The notes beneath the pieces were generated by a model. The model searched no databases. It was not told the DNA's origin and saw only the letters and a list, made by a program, of their open reading frames with translations. Below, in pieces: positions 7,407-15,186 of a DNA stretch of 34,719 bases. Positions within the stretch are counted from its first letter, which is position 1. Each line of letters begins with the position of its first letter. Source of the stretch: QHCF01 sp003244275 (GTDB lineage: Bacteria; Actinomycetota; Acidimicrobiia; Acidimicrobiales; QHCF01). The position numbers and the translations under genes are program-made. The stretch covers positions 1 to 34,719 of the forward strand of contig DAIROT010000021.1 of NCBI GenBank assembly GCA_036806345.1. Reading direction: 5' to 3'.

Positions 7407-8831
7407 GTGCAGCAGCGCACGCCGGCCGAGGTACTCCGCCTGGCCCAGGACGAGGGTATCGAGATCGTGGATCTGCGGTTCTGTGACCTTCCCGGACTGA
7501 CCCAGCACTTCTCGGTGCCTTTCCATCAGCTCACCGAGGACGTCTTCGAGGAGGGCTTTGGCTTCGACGGCTCGTCCATCCGGGGCTTCCAGGAGATCCA
7601 GGAGTCGGACATGATCCTGCTGCCCGACCCCAACACCGTGGTGGTGGACCCCTTCCGCCAGCACCCCACGCTCAACCTCAACTGCTTCGTCCACGACCCC
7701 ATCACCGGTGAGAGCTACTCGCGCGACCCGCGCTACGTGGCCAAGAAGGCAGAGGCGTACCTGGCCACAACGGGTATCGCCGACACGGCCTATTTTGGCC
7801 CCGAGGCTGAGTTCTTCATCTTCGACGACGTGCGCTTCGCCCAGGACCAGCGGTCGGCTTCCTACTCGGTGGACTCGGTGGAGGGCATCTGGAACTCCGG
7901 CAAGGACGAGGGCCCCAACCTGGGGTTCAAGCCCCGGTACAAGGAGGGCTACTTCCCGGTCCCGCCCATGGACCATTTCCAGGACCTTCGCTCGGAGATG
8001 ATCCTCACCATGGAGCGCCTCGGTATCGAGATCGAGGTCCAGCACCACGAGGTGGGCACCGGTGGGCAGGCCGAGATCGACATGCGCTTCGACACCTTGC
8101 TGTCCATGGCCGACAAGCTGATGCTCTACAAGTATGTGGTCAAGAACGTGGCCCGCAATGCCGGTCACACAGCCACGTTCATGCCCAAGCCCCTGTTCCA
8201 GGACAACGGCTCGGGCATGCACTGTCACCAGTCCCTGTGGAGGGGCGGCGACCCGCTCTTCTACGCCGAGACCGGCTACGCCGGGCTGTCCGACCTCGGT
8301 CGGTGGTACATCGGGGGACTCTTGCGCCATGCTCCGGCGGTACTGGCCTTCGCCGCTCCCACCACCAACTCCTACAAGCGCCTGGTGCCCGGCTACGAGG
8401 CGCCGGTGAATCTGGTCTACTCCCAGCGCAACCGCTCGGCCTGCTGTCGGATCCCGCTGTACTCCAAGAGCCCCAAGGCCAAGCGGGTCGAGTTCCGCTG
8501 CCCGGATCCGTCGTGCAATCCATACCTGGCCTTTTCGGCCATGCTCATGGCTGGGCTGGATGGTGTGCAGAACCGCATCGAGCCGCCCGACCCGGTGGAC
8601 AAGGATCTCTACGACCTGCCGCCGGAGGAGCTGGCTCAGGTGCCCCAGGTTCCCGCCTCCCTGGACGAGGCCCTATTGGCCCTGGAGGCTGACCAGGACT
8701 TCCTGCTGGCCGGGGGCGTCTTCACCGACGACCTCATCCAGACCTGGATCTCCTACAAGCGCCTGCACGAGATCGACGAGGTCCGCCTGCGCCCCCACCC
8801 ATGGGAGTTCATGCTATATTACGATATCTAG
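7407..8831 (+). CDS. glnA: Type I glutamine synthetase, adenylylation type (GSI-beta)
   Basis: 474 residues, the length of the main dodecameric enzyme. Motifs: GFGFDGSSIRGFQEIQESDM, FGPEAEFFIFD, HHEVGTGGQAEIDMRF, NGSGMHCHQSLW, NSYKRLVPGYEAP and RCPDPSCNPYLAF. The adenylylation site is intact at Y402 (DKDLYDLPPEEL), so GlnE-type control is expected. GTG at 7407 is preceded by a strong GAGGAGGAAAC. The 188-base gap shared with the divergent synthetase probably holds both promoters; I see no convincing GlnR box there. This is probably the main assimilatory enzyme, the other copy having a different role. Confidence 0.96.
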   Translation: MQQRTPAEVLRLAQDEGIEIVDLRFCDLPGLTQHFSVPFHQLTEDVFEEGFGFDGSSIRGFQEIQESDMILLPDPNTVVVDPFRQHPTLNLNCFVHDPITGESYSRDPRYVAKKAEAYLATTGIADTAYFGPEAEFFIFDDVRFAQDQRSASYSVDSVEGIWNSGKDEGPNLGFKPRYKEGYFPVPPMDHFQDLRSEMILTMERLGIEIEVQHHEVGTGGQAEIDMRFDTLLSMADKLMLYKYVVKNVARNAGHTATFMPKPLFQDNGSGMHCHQSLWRGGDPLFYAETGYAGLSDLGRWYIGGLLRHAPAVLAFAAPTTNSYKRLVPGYEAPVNLVYSQRNRSACCRIPLYSKSPKAKRVEFRCPDPSCNPYLAFSAMLMAGLDGVQNRIEPPDPVDKDLYDLPPEELAQVPQVPASLDEALLALEADQDFLLAGGVFTDDLIQTWISYKRLHEIDEVRLRPHPWEFMLYYDI

Positions 8832-9036
8832 CAGCCTCTGAACTGCGCACGGCGGCGACCGGGTCGATCCTGGGGTGGCGACGGCGGCTCAGGCAGCCCC
8901 CACCGCGATCCCGATGCGTTGCCAAATGCTCGACAACTGCTCAGCAGTATCCAACAGGCGGTGTGGTTGACGCGCCGCAGCGAGACGCTGTTGACTCAGC
9001 TGGGCCGGCCCCCGCACCGCCACATCGGAGAAGCCC
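8832..9036. other. Gap between glnA and tacA-like gene
   Basis: No recognisable gene on the plus strand. A perfect 6-bp inverted repeat, ACTGCT-C-AGCAGT (8936-8948), lies 89 bases before the antitoxin start and could be an operator, since such antitoxins usually repress their own promoter. A minus-strand reading frame across this gap runs into the antitoxin and resembles nothing I know. No RNA gene is seen. Confidence 0.3.
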
Positions 9037-9312
9037 ATGGCCAGAGCGGCAAGCGAGCGCATCGAAATTCGTTTACGCCCCGAACAGCGACGGGAGGTCG
9101 AGCAGGCGTCCACCCTGCTCCACATGACGACCAGCGACTTCATACGAGAGGCCGTCGCTGCCCGGGCTGAGGAGGTCCTCGCCGAGGGAGCCGCGACCCT
9201 GGCCCCCCCGGACTTCTTCAACGGCTTGCTGGCAGCCCTGGACGAGCCTCCCCAGTCCAACCCCGCCCTGGCCGCTGCTGCCAGACGGGTGGCGGAGATC
9301 ATCAGGCGTTAG
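9037..9312 (+). CDS. TacA-like (DUF1778) ribbon-helix-helix antitoxin
   Basis: 91 residues. The N-terminus ARAASERIEIRLRPEQRREVEQAS and the following TTSDFIREAVAARAEEVL form a ribbon-helix-helix DNA-binding domain typical of DUF1778 antitoxins. The C-terminal ~40 residues, with PPDFFNGLLAALDEPP, are the usual toxin-wrapping tail that blocks a GNAT toxin. ATG at 9037 has GGAGAAG six bases upstream. A broken toxin gene follows after five bases. The antitoxin looks complete, so it may persist as a repressor or as an antidote to related toxins elsewhere. Confidence 0.83.
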   Translation: MARAASERIEIRLRPEQRREVEQASTLLHMTTSDFIREAVAARAEEVLAEGAATLAPPDFFNGLLAALDEPPQSNPALAAAARRVAEIIRR

Positions 9313-9317
9313 CGCAC

Positions 9318-9488
9318 GTGACCCTGGTCAGCGAGGCGCTCGGGGACCACCATGGTCTCAGTCCCTTCGCCAGCGGGCAGCCCCGGCTCGACTCCTGGCT
9401 GGCCCAGCACCACGGGTTCAGGTCTATCCCCGGCACCATGCGACTCGTGCGGAAGCTCTCGGATGTGGCTGCCGCGCTGGGCGGATGA
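9318..9488 (+). pseudogene. TacT-like GNAT toxin remnant with internal deletion
   Basis: An open 56-codon frame from GTG at 9318 joins two separated parts of a GNAT toxin. Residues 1-32 resemble the toxin start (ASGQPRLDSWLAQHH matches the family pattern of a short lead-in then LD-x-WL). Residues 33-56 resemble the toxin end (GFRSIPGTMRLVRKLSDVAAALG). Full-length toxins are about 160-170 residues, so roughly 100 residues containing the acetyl-CoA-binding core are missing without loss of frame. It cannot acetylate aminoacyl-tRNA as it stands. The identification rests on the short end motifs and on the intact antitoxin five bases upstream. Confidence 0.65.
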
Positions 9489-9729
9489 AGCTCACATCGA
9501 GGGGGCTATCGACCGTCCGGTAGTCCATCCTCTCCTGCCCACCTTGCCGGGGACTCCCGGTCCATCCTGTACCGATCCTCGTCACAGGCCGTGTCAGGTC
9601 GTAGGCTCATTTCTGGTGCCGGTGTCGCACCACGAGCAGGAGAGGTTCATAGCGGCTCTCGGTACCGACGCCGGATTTCGCAACCTCCTGGCCGAGGTGG
9701 TCCCGGCTGGACGGATCACGGGTAGGTGG
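9489..9729. other. Gap between the toxin remnant and the ArsM-like gene
   Basis: 241 bases between converging genes. Open frames exist on both strands (one plus-strand stretch contains SHHEQERFIAALGTD), but none has a ribosome-binding site or resembles a known family. No clear terminator hairpin with a T-run is seen. It may be decayed sequence related to the toxin deletion. Confidence 0.3.
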
Positions 9730-10638
9730 TCAGCAGCAGGTCTTGGCCGAGATGGTGGCCTGATGCGGAGGCTGGCCGGCGCCGGCGCCACCCTTGTGAG
9801 CCACGACGGTGACCGAGCGAAACTCGATCCCCTCGACCACCCTCCAGGGTGCTTCGTCGCGCTTGTCCAGGGTCACGTCGCCAAATCCGGCCGTCTCGAA
9901 GGCGCCCAGGAAGGCCCCCTCCTGGAAGGCTCCGGAAATGCAGCCGCTCCACAGCTCGGGGTCGGCTCGCAGGTCATCGGGGACCTCTACGTTGCTCACG
10001 ATGTCGGAGATGACGGCCCGGCCGCCCGGCCGCAGGACACGGAAGATCTCGGAGAACAGCGCCGCCTTGTGCTCGGTCGCCACCAGGTTGAGCACGCAGT
10101 TGGACACCACGGCATCCACTGAGGCGTCGTCGACGAGGGGCGATGTGGACCGAAGGCGTGCCATCTGGTCCTCCAGGGCGGTGACGCCGGCCAGGTCTCG
10201 CACGGGGTGCTGACCCAACCAGACCTCTAGGGTTTCCAGATCGAGCGCCAGGTCCTGGATACGTCCCTTGCGAAAAATGACGTTGGCGTACCCCAGGGCC
10301 TTGGCCACATGCGGGAGGTTTCGCCGGGCCAGGTCCAGCATGTCGTCATTGACATCTATGCCGATGACTGCACCATGCCGGCCGACCACCTGAGAGGCGA
10401 TGAAGCAGACCTTGCCGCCACCACAGCCCAGGTCGAGAACCGTCTCGCCTTGGTGGAGGTACCTGGACGGATCGCCGCAGCCGTAGTCGCGGTCGAGTAC
10501 CTCTTGGGGGATGGCGCTCAGGTGGCGGGGGTCGTAGTCCACCGCGCAGCATAGGTCGGGCTGCACTGTGCCTGCTCCCGCGCTGTAGCGCTGGGCGACC
10601 ACCTGCTCCACGGCGGCTGCACTCGGGGGAAGGCTCAA
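9730..10638 (-). CDS. arsM: ArsM-like SAM-dependent methyltransferase (putative arsenite methyltransferase)
   Basis: 302 residues with a class I methyltransferase fold: VLDLGCGGGKVC at 67-78, GIDVNDDML near 93, and RVLRPGGRAVISDIV near 200. The ArsM cysteines have counterparts: C54 (DYGCGDP), C78 (GGGKVC), C181 (VVSNCVLNL) and C233 (WSGCISGAF). A vicinal pair, C30-C31, lies near the start and the protein ends in KTCC. These could hold trivalent arsenic. TTG at 10638 has AGGAG seven bases upstream. No arsR, arsC or arsenite pump is nearby. It might act on another thiophilic substrate, but the cysteine pattern favours arsenic. Confidence 0.75.
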   Translation of the reverse strand: MSLPPSAAAVEQVVAQRYSAGAGTVQPDLCCAVDYDPRHLSAIPQEVLDRDYGCGDPSRYLHQGETVLDLGCGGGKVCFIASQVVGRHGAVIGIDVNDDMLDLARRNLPHVAKALGYANVIFRKGRIQDLALDLETLEVWLGQHPVRDLAGVTALEDQMARLRSTSPLVDDASVDAVVSNCVLNLVATEHKAALFSEIFRVLRPGGRAVISDIVSNVEVPDDLRADPELWSGCISGAFQEGAFLGAFETAGFGDVTLDKRDEAPWRVVEGIEFRSVTVVAHKGGAGAGQPPHQATISAKTCC

Positions 10639-10691
10639 GGGTTGGCTCCTATGTGCGGTTGCGACTTATTTGCTCACCACCAGAGTCGTGG

Positions 10692-10708
10692 TTGAATTGC
10701 TGCTTCAA
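10692..10708. promoter_or_regulatory. Inverted repeat TTGAA-N7-TTCAA between divergent genes
   Basis: TTGAA (10692-10696) and TTCAA (10704-10708) are perfect inverted half-sites with seven bases between. Matching continues outward almost to GG...CC, with one extra A on the right. It lies 54 bases upstream of the ArsM-like start, in the gap to the permease. ArsR/SmtB-type repressors use AT-rich palindromes of this general form, so an operator is plausible, but no regulator gene is in the window. Confidence 0.4.
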
Positions 10709-10731
10709 ACCTGGTTAGGGGAGACCTTAGC

Positions 10732-10884
10732 GTGCAAGCCCAGACCCAAGCCGTGTCGACAACGACCGTGCTGGTGACGGGGATCGGTCTGGCAGCGACG
10801 CTGGTCGTAGTGGCCGGGACCAGTGTGGCCGGCGCTATTCCTCAATCCGTCCTCTACCAAGCTGTCCTTGACGGGGGCGGGTGA
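10732..10884 (+). CDS. Possible 50-residue small membrane protein or leader peptide
   Basis: GTG at 10732 has GGGGAGA seven bases upstream and opens a 50-codon frame. Residues 10-36 form one hydrophobic stretch (TTTVLVTGIGLAATLVVVAG then TSVAGAI). The frame ends inside the start region of the permease, in another frame, so the two would overlap by about 60 bases. It could be a real single-pass protein, a leader that couples translation to the permease, or chance. I recognise no family. Confidence 0.35.
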   Translation: MQAQTQAVSTTTVLVTGIGLAATLVVVAGTSVAGAIPQSVLYQAVLDGGG

Positions 10885-12361
10885 CACCGGCCTGAAGCGC
10901 GAAGTTGGCCTGCTGCGCCTGTTGTTTGTGTCGGTCGGATCGATCATTGGCTCGGGCTGGCTGCTGGGGGCGTTGGGTGCCTCTGAGATCGCCGGACCGG
11001 CGGCCATCATTGCCTGGGTGATCGCCGGGGTGATGATGATCCTGCTGGCCCTGATCCACGCCGAGATGGGCGGCATGTACCCGGTCGCCGGGGGCACGGC
11101 TCGCTTTCCCCATTACGCCTACGGCAGCACCGGCTGGTTCGCCGCCGGCTGGTTCGCCTGGCTGGCGTCGGTGACCCTGGCCCCCATAGAGACCGAGGCC
11201 GCCCTGCGCTATGCGTCCAACTATGCGCCCTGGTTGACCCACAAGGTGGGAACCGATGCCCTGCTCACCGCGCCGGGCTACGGAGTGGCCGCCGGATTCC
11301 TGGCGGTGTTCACGGTCATCAACGTCATGGGCATCCGCCGCTTCAGGGACACCAATACCACCGCGGTCTTCTGGAAGATCGCCGTCCCTGTGCTTACCCT
11401 GGCCACCCTGCTGTTCGTCGCCTTCCACGGCTCCAACTTCTCTGCCGGCGGTGGAGGATTCGCCCCGACGGGGATGAAGGGAGTGTTCAACGCCATCAGC
11501 ACCGGCGGGGTCATCTTCGCCCTCATCGGCTTCGAGCAGGCCATCGCTCTGGGTGGAGAGAGCCGTAACCCGCAGCGGAACATCCCGGTTGCGGTGATTG
11601 GCTCGGTGCTCATCGGGGTGCTGCTCTACGTGGGGCTGGAGATGGCCTTCGTCGGGGCGGTGAGCCCCGGCAGCGTGAGCCACGGCTGGACCCACATCAG
11701 CTTTCCCGGCATCTTCGGCCCCTTTGCCGGGCTGGCCAACGGAAATGGACTGGGCTGGCTGGCCATCCTGCTCTACATCGACGCCATCATCTCTCCCGCC
11801 GCCACTGGCCTCACCTACACAGCCACCAGCGCCCGGATCTCCTACGCCCTGGGGCGCAACGGATACGTGCCCACCGCCTTTGCCAACGTAAGTGATCGCG
11901 GCGTACCCCTGTTCAGCATCTTGTTCAGCTTCGTCGTGGGCATGTTGCTGTTTCTTCCCTTCCCCAGCTGGCAGCGCCTGGTCGCCCTGGTCACCTCGGC
12001 CACGGCCCTGACCTACGGCACCGCTCCACTGGCCCTGGGCGCCCTGCGCCGCCAGGATCCCGACCGAGAGCGTCCCTTCCGCCTGGCGCGGGCCGAGCTC
12101 CTGGTGCCTGTCGGCTTCATCTTCGCCAACCTGATCATCTACTGGGGTGGCTGGAACACCGACTGGAAGCTGTTCGCGGCAGTGGGCATCGGATTCGTGC
12201 TCCTCGCCATCTCGTACCTGACCAAAGCCAATCCGGAGCGTCCCAGCCTGGACTGGCGAGCGGCCATCTGGATCTGGCCGTACCTCGGCGGCATGGCTGC
12301 CATGAGCCTCGCCATCAATTTCGTGGCCATAGCCGTGCGTCTGTCGCCCGAACGGGTCTAA
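10823..12361 (+). CDS. APC-superfamily amino acid permease
   Basis: Up to 512 residues with about 12 hydrophobic segments, an inner-membrane transporter. The first helix region, VGLLRLLFVSVGSIIGSGWLLGAL, contains the APC signature GSIIGSGW. EMGGMYPVAGGTARFPHYAYGS follows, then GFEQAIALGGESRNPQRNIP, both typical of amino acid or polyamine transporters. The start is uncertain: GTG at 10823 has a weak ribosome-binding site and TTG at 10868 is also in frame. The substrate cannot be told from sequence. The divergent ArsM-like gene gives no clear link. Hydrophobic pore helices look complete. Confidence 0.85.
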   Translation: MWPALFLNPSSTKLSLTGAGDTGLKREVGLLRLLFVSVGSIIGSGWLLGALGASEIAGPAAIIAWVIAGVMMILLALIHAEMGGMYPVAGGTARFPHYAYGSTGWFAAGWFAWLASVTLAPIETEAALRYASNYAPWLTHKVGTDALLTAPGYGVAAGFLAVFTVINVMGIRRFRDTNTTAVFWKIAVPVLTLATLLFVAFHGSNFSAGGGGFAPTGMKGVFNAISTGGVIFALIGFEQAIALGGESRNPQRNIPVAVIGSVLIGVLLYVGLEMAFVGAVSPGSVSHGWTHISFPGIFGPFAGLANGNGLGWLAILLYIDAIISPAATGLTYTATSARISYALGRNGYVPTAFANVSDRGVPLFSILFSFVVGMLLFLPFPSWQRLVALVTSATALTYGTAPLALGALRRQDPDRERPFRLARAELLVPVGFIFANLIIYWGGWNTDWKLFAAVGIGFVLLAISYLTKANPERPSLDWRAAIWIWPYLGGMAAMSLAINFVAIAVRLSPERV

Positions 12362-12432
12362 ACCTATGTGGCCACCGTCACCGTGCCCACCGCCGGTGAT
12401 CCGCCCGCCGCCGAGCCGGGGGAACACCCCGG

Positions 12433-12462
12433 TTCGACCGGCGGCTACCGGTCAGGTATAGT
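12433..12462 (+). promoter_or_regulatory. Putative promoter of the ribosomal-protein cluster
   Basis: A good -10 box, TATAGT (12457-12462), is 18 bases downstream of a weak -35-like TTCGAC (12433-12438). Transcription would start near 12469, at the base of the first leader hairpin. Its position just after the permease and before the leader fits a promoter for the whole cluster. Not tested. Confidence 0.45.
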
Positions 12463-12468
12463 TCGTCG

Positions 12469-12630
12469 TCCCGGGCTTGGCCCGGGAAAGCTCCTGAGGT
12501 CTGTGAGAGCCCCGCTGATCGGGGGACCTCACAGCACAACCCCAACGAGCGCTCCGCACCGGCTTGTTCGGGCGGAGCGCTGGTACGCGGAGCGCGATTT
12601 TGTGGACAGACAGTGGTTCGTCTACGAACC
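12469..12630 (+). promoter_or_regulatory. Structured 5' leader of the rplC operon (four hairpins)
   Basis: Four inverted repeats in 162 bases. H1: 12469-12476 with 12480-12487 (8 bp, TTG loop). H2: 12495-12501 with 12525-12531, plus an inner stem 12510-12514 with 12520-12524. H3: 12548-12557 with 12572-12581 (10 bp), extended by CCG/CGG. H4: 12615-12620 with 12625-12630 (loop TCTA). The 3' arm of H2 can instead pair with 12501-12507 (CTGTGAG with CTCACAG at 12528-12534), giving mutually exclusive forms. In E. coli the S10 leader is the target of L4 autoregulation; a similar role here is inference. Confidence 0.6.
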
Positions 12631-12652
12631 CGACAGGGACAGGTGCTGGACT

Positions 12653-13342
12653 ATGGCAACCAAGGCGATCGTCGGCGAGAAGGTCGGCATGACCCAGATC
12701 TGGGATACCCAGAATCGTGCTGTCGCGGTGACCGTCCTGCGGGTCGCGCCGGCTCGCGTGGTCCAGGTGAAGGCGCCGGAGCGAGACGGTTACTCGGCGG
12801 TGCAGGTCACCTATGGGTGGCGTCGCCCCGGAAGTCTCAACAAGCCCGAGGCCGGTCACTTCTCAAAGGCAGGGACGGAGCCGGGAAAGCGCTTGGTGGA
12901 GCTGCGCCTCGATGACATCAGCGGCTACACCGTGGGCCAGGAGCTGGGAGCCGGGCTGCTGGCCGAGGGTCAGCGGGTGGATGTGACCGCGGTCAGCAAG
13001 GGCAAGGGCTTCGCCGGGTCGGTCAAGCGCCACAATTTCAAGGGTCAGGGAGCTTCGCATGGCAACCACAAGAAGCACCGGGCGCCGGGTGCCATCGGCG
13101 CATGCGCCACCCCGGCCCGGGTGTTCAAGGGAACCCGGATGGCCGGCCAGATGGGCGCCGCCCGGGTGACCACCCTCAACCTGGAGGTGGTGAGCTCCGA
13201 CCCCGACCGGGAGCTGATCCTCCTGCGGGGCGCGGTCCCGGGCCCCAGAGGCGGCATGGTGATCATTCGGGATGCCATCAAGGGCTCCTCGGCCAACGGT
13301 CACCTCGACGGTGGCCGGCCGGCCCCGGCGGTGGCATCGTGA
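12653..13342 (+). CDS. rplC: 50S ribosomal protein L3
   Basis: 229 residues. The start MATKAIVGEKVGMTQIW and the central SKGKGFAGSVKRHNFKGQGASHGNHKKHR loop, which reaches toward the peptidyl-transferase centre, are diagnostic. The C-terminal ~18 residues (NGHLDGGRPAPAVAS) go beyond the usual end. ATG at 12653 is favoured because homology begins there; an upstream in-frame extension to 12368 is the hairpin leader, not protein. It is the first gene of the cluster because rpsJ is absent. Its stop overlaps rplD as GTGA. Confidence 0.97.
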   Translation: MATKAIVGEKVGMTQIWDTQNRAVAVTVLRVAPARVVQVKAPERDGYSAVQVTYGWRRPGSLNKPEAGHFSKAGTEPGKRLVELRLDDISGYTVGQELGAGLLAEGQRVDVTAVSKGKGFAGSVKRHNFKGQGASHGNHKKHRAPGAIGACATPARVFKGTRMAGQMGAARVTTLNLEVVSSDPDRELILLRGAVPGPRGGMVIIRDAIKGSSANGHLDGGRPAPAVAS

Positions 13343-14040
13343 GCCTGGGTATCCGACCTGACCCGGTGGCCCGCCAGGTCACCCGCCGCCGAGCTGACGG
13401 GTCTGAGGCGGGCACGGTTGATCTGGACCCGGCGACGTTTGGCATCTCTCCCCACGTGGCGGCCATGCACCAGGTCGTCACCGCCCAGCTGGCCGCAGCC
13501 CGGTCAGGCACACAGAGCACCCTGACTCGAGCCGAGGTCCGGGGCGGAGGCCGCAAGCCGTACCGTCAGAAGGGAACTGGTCGAGCTCGTCAGGGCTCGA
13601 TTCGGGCGCCTCACTGGGTCGGTGGAGGGGTGGCCCTGGGGCCAAAGCCGCGGGACTATCGCCAGCGCACCCCCAAGAAGCTGGTGCGCCTGGCCCTTTG
13701 CTCGGCACTATCCGACCGGGCCGGGGAAGGCCGGATCATGGTGGTCGAGCGCTGGCCGTTTCCCCAACCCCGGACCAAGGACGCCCGGGCCGCCCTGGCC
13801 GCCTTGGGTCTTCAGGGGCGAGCGCTGATCGTGATGGGGGCGCAGGACGTGGTGGCCGAGCGCTGCTTTGCGAACCTGACCGAGGTGCAGCTGATCCGGG
13901 TTGGGGAGCTCAATGCCTATGACGTGTTGTGCTGTGACTGGGTCGTCTTCACCGACGCCACCCTTCCTGGCTCTCGATCCGGCGCCGGCCAGCCCGCCGA
14001 GCAGGGTCAGCCCGCCGAGCCAGCGGAGGTCGGTGCCTGA
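13339..14040 (+). CDS. rplD: 50S ribosomal protein L4
   Basis: 233 residues. The conserved loop that lines the exit tunnel is visible: TRAEVRGGGRKPYRQKGTGRARQGSIRAPHW, followed by GPKPRDYRQRTPKK. The N-terminus is slightly long and the C-terminus ends in a short Gln/Pro/Glu-rich tail. GTG at 13339 overlaps the rplC stop (GTGA), and its own stop shares a base with the rplW start. In E. coli L4 represses its own operon through the leader. Because a structured leader precedes this cluster, the same circuit is possible. Confidence 0.96.
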   Translation: MSLGIRPDPVARQVTRRRADGSEAGTVDLDPATFGISPHVAAMHQVVTAQLAAARSGTQSTLTRAEVRGGGRKPYRQKGTGRARQGSIRAPHWVGGGVALGPKPRDYRQRTPKKLVRLALCSALSDRAGEGRIMVVERWPFPQPRTKDARAALAALGLQGRALIVMGAQDVVAERCFANLTEVQLIRVGELNAYDVLCCDWVVFTDATLPGSRSGAGQPAEQGQPAEPAEVGA

Positions 14041-14327
14041 TGGATGCCCGCGCGGTCATCATCAAGCCGGTCGTGTCCGAGAAGTCCTATGCCCTGTTGG
14101 ACGCCAACGTCTACACCTTTGTGGTCCATCCCAAGTCGACCAAGCTGGACGTGCGCCGCGCCGTGGAGTCGATCTTCGGTGTCAGGGTTCGCAAGGTCAA
14201 CACGCTGAACCGGCAGGGCAAGCGCAAGCGCAACCGCCGGCAATCAACCTTCGGACGCCGGCCCAACACCAAGCGAGCCATCGTCACCCTGGCCGAAGGC
14301 GACACCATCGACCTGTTCGAGAAGTAG
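14040..14327 (+). CDS. rplW: 50S ribosomal protein L23
   Basis: 95 residues, at the tunnel exit where trigger factor and SRP dock. ARAVIIKPVVSEKSYALLDANVYTFVV is the typical start, and VRKVNTLNRQGKRKRNRR the typical basic loop. ATG at 14040 overlaps the rplD stop by one base (TGATG), so translation is coupled. Length and motifs are normal, and nothing unusual is seen. Confidence 0.96.
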   Translation: MDARAVIIKPVVSEKSYALLDANVYTFVVHPKSTKLDVRRAVESIFGVRVRKVNTLNRQGKRKRNRRQSTFGRRPNTKRAIVTLAEGDTIDLFEK

Positions 14328-14338
14328 AGGCCCAGCCG

Positions 14339-15175
14339 ATGCCCCCCCGCAAGCGCAAGCCGACCAGTGCCGGTAGACGGTTCCAAACCGTCTCGGACTT
14401 CTCGGACATCACCACTGACCGCCCGGAGCGGTCACTGTTGGTCCCCAAGCCCAGCACCGGCGGCCGCAACTCCCACGGTCGCAAGACCTCACGGCACCGT
14501 GGGGGCGGTCACAAACAGCAGTATCGAGTGATTGACTTTCGTCGGGACAAGGATGGTGTCCCGGCCAAGGTGGCCACCATCGAGTACGACCCCAACCGCA
14601 ACGCCCGCATTGCCCTGTTGCACTACGCCGACGGGGAGAAGCGCTACATCCTGGCCCCAGCGCGGATCAAGGTGGGCGATGTGCTCCAGAGCGGGCAGGG
14701 TGCTGACATCCGAGCCGGTAATGCCCTGCCACTGCGCTACGTGCCAGTGGGCTCGGTGATCCACAATGTCGAGCTCCAGCCGGGTGGTGGCGGCAAGCTG
14801 GCCCGAGGCGCCGGCATGAGCATCCAACTGGTGGCCAAGGAAGGCCGCTTTGCCACCCTGCGCCTGCCTTCCACCGAGATGCGCCGGGTATCCATCGACT
14901 GCCGAGGCACCCTGGGTGAGGTCGGCAATGCCGAGGCCGAGCTGGTGTCGGTGGGCAAGGCGGGGCGCAACCGCTGGAAGGGTGTCCGTCCCCAGACGCG
15001 AGGGGTGGCCATGAACCCGGTCGACCACCCGCTGGGAGGCGGAGAGGGCAAATCCTCTGGCGGCCGTCACCCAGTCTCGCCATGGGGTCGGCCCGAGGGG
15101 CGTACCCGGGCCCGCAACAAGGCTTCTGACCAGTTGATCGTTCGCCGACGCCGCACCCGCGGCGCCCGCCGCTAG
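14339..15175 (+). CDS. rplB: 50S ribosomal protein L2
   Basis: 278 residues, normal length, a core 23S rRNA-binding protein needed for peptidyl transfer. Diagnostic segments: GRNSHGRKTSRHRGGGHKQ, VATIEYDPNRNARIALL, and the C-terminal MNPVDHPLGGGEGKSSGGR that contains the conserved functional histidine. Homology begins at the ATG at 14339, 11 bases after rplW. Confidence 0.98.
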   Translation: MPPRKRKPTSAGRRFQTVSDFSDITTDRPERSLLVPKPSTGGRNSHGRKTSRHRGGGHKQQYRVIDFRRDKDGVPAKVATIEYDPNRNARIALLHYADGEKRYILAPARIKVGDVLQSGQGADIRAGNALPLRYVPVGSVIHNVELQPGGGGKLARGAGMSIQLVAKEGRFATLRLPSTEMRRVSIDCRGTLGEVGNAEAELVSVGKAGRNRWKGVRPQTRGVAMNPVDHPLGGGEGKSSGGRHPVSPWGRPEGRTRARNKASDQLIVRRRRTRGARR

Positions 15176-15186
15176 GAGATACGGCC

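Noticed and set aside
10835..12427. 530-residue minus-strand frame opposite the permease
   Set aside because: Low-complexity Gly/Glu/His/Gln composition typical of an antisense shadow; the plus strand is a clear transporter.
12368..12652. N-terminal extension of L3 back to 12368
   Set aside because: Reading through the leader gives no L3 homology, and the region is a set of hairpins after a promoter-like site.
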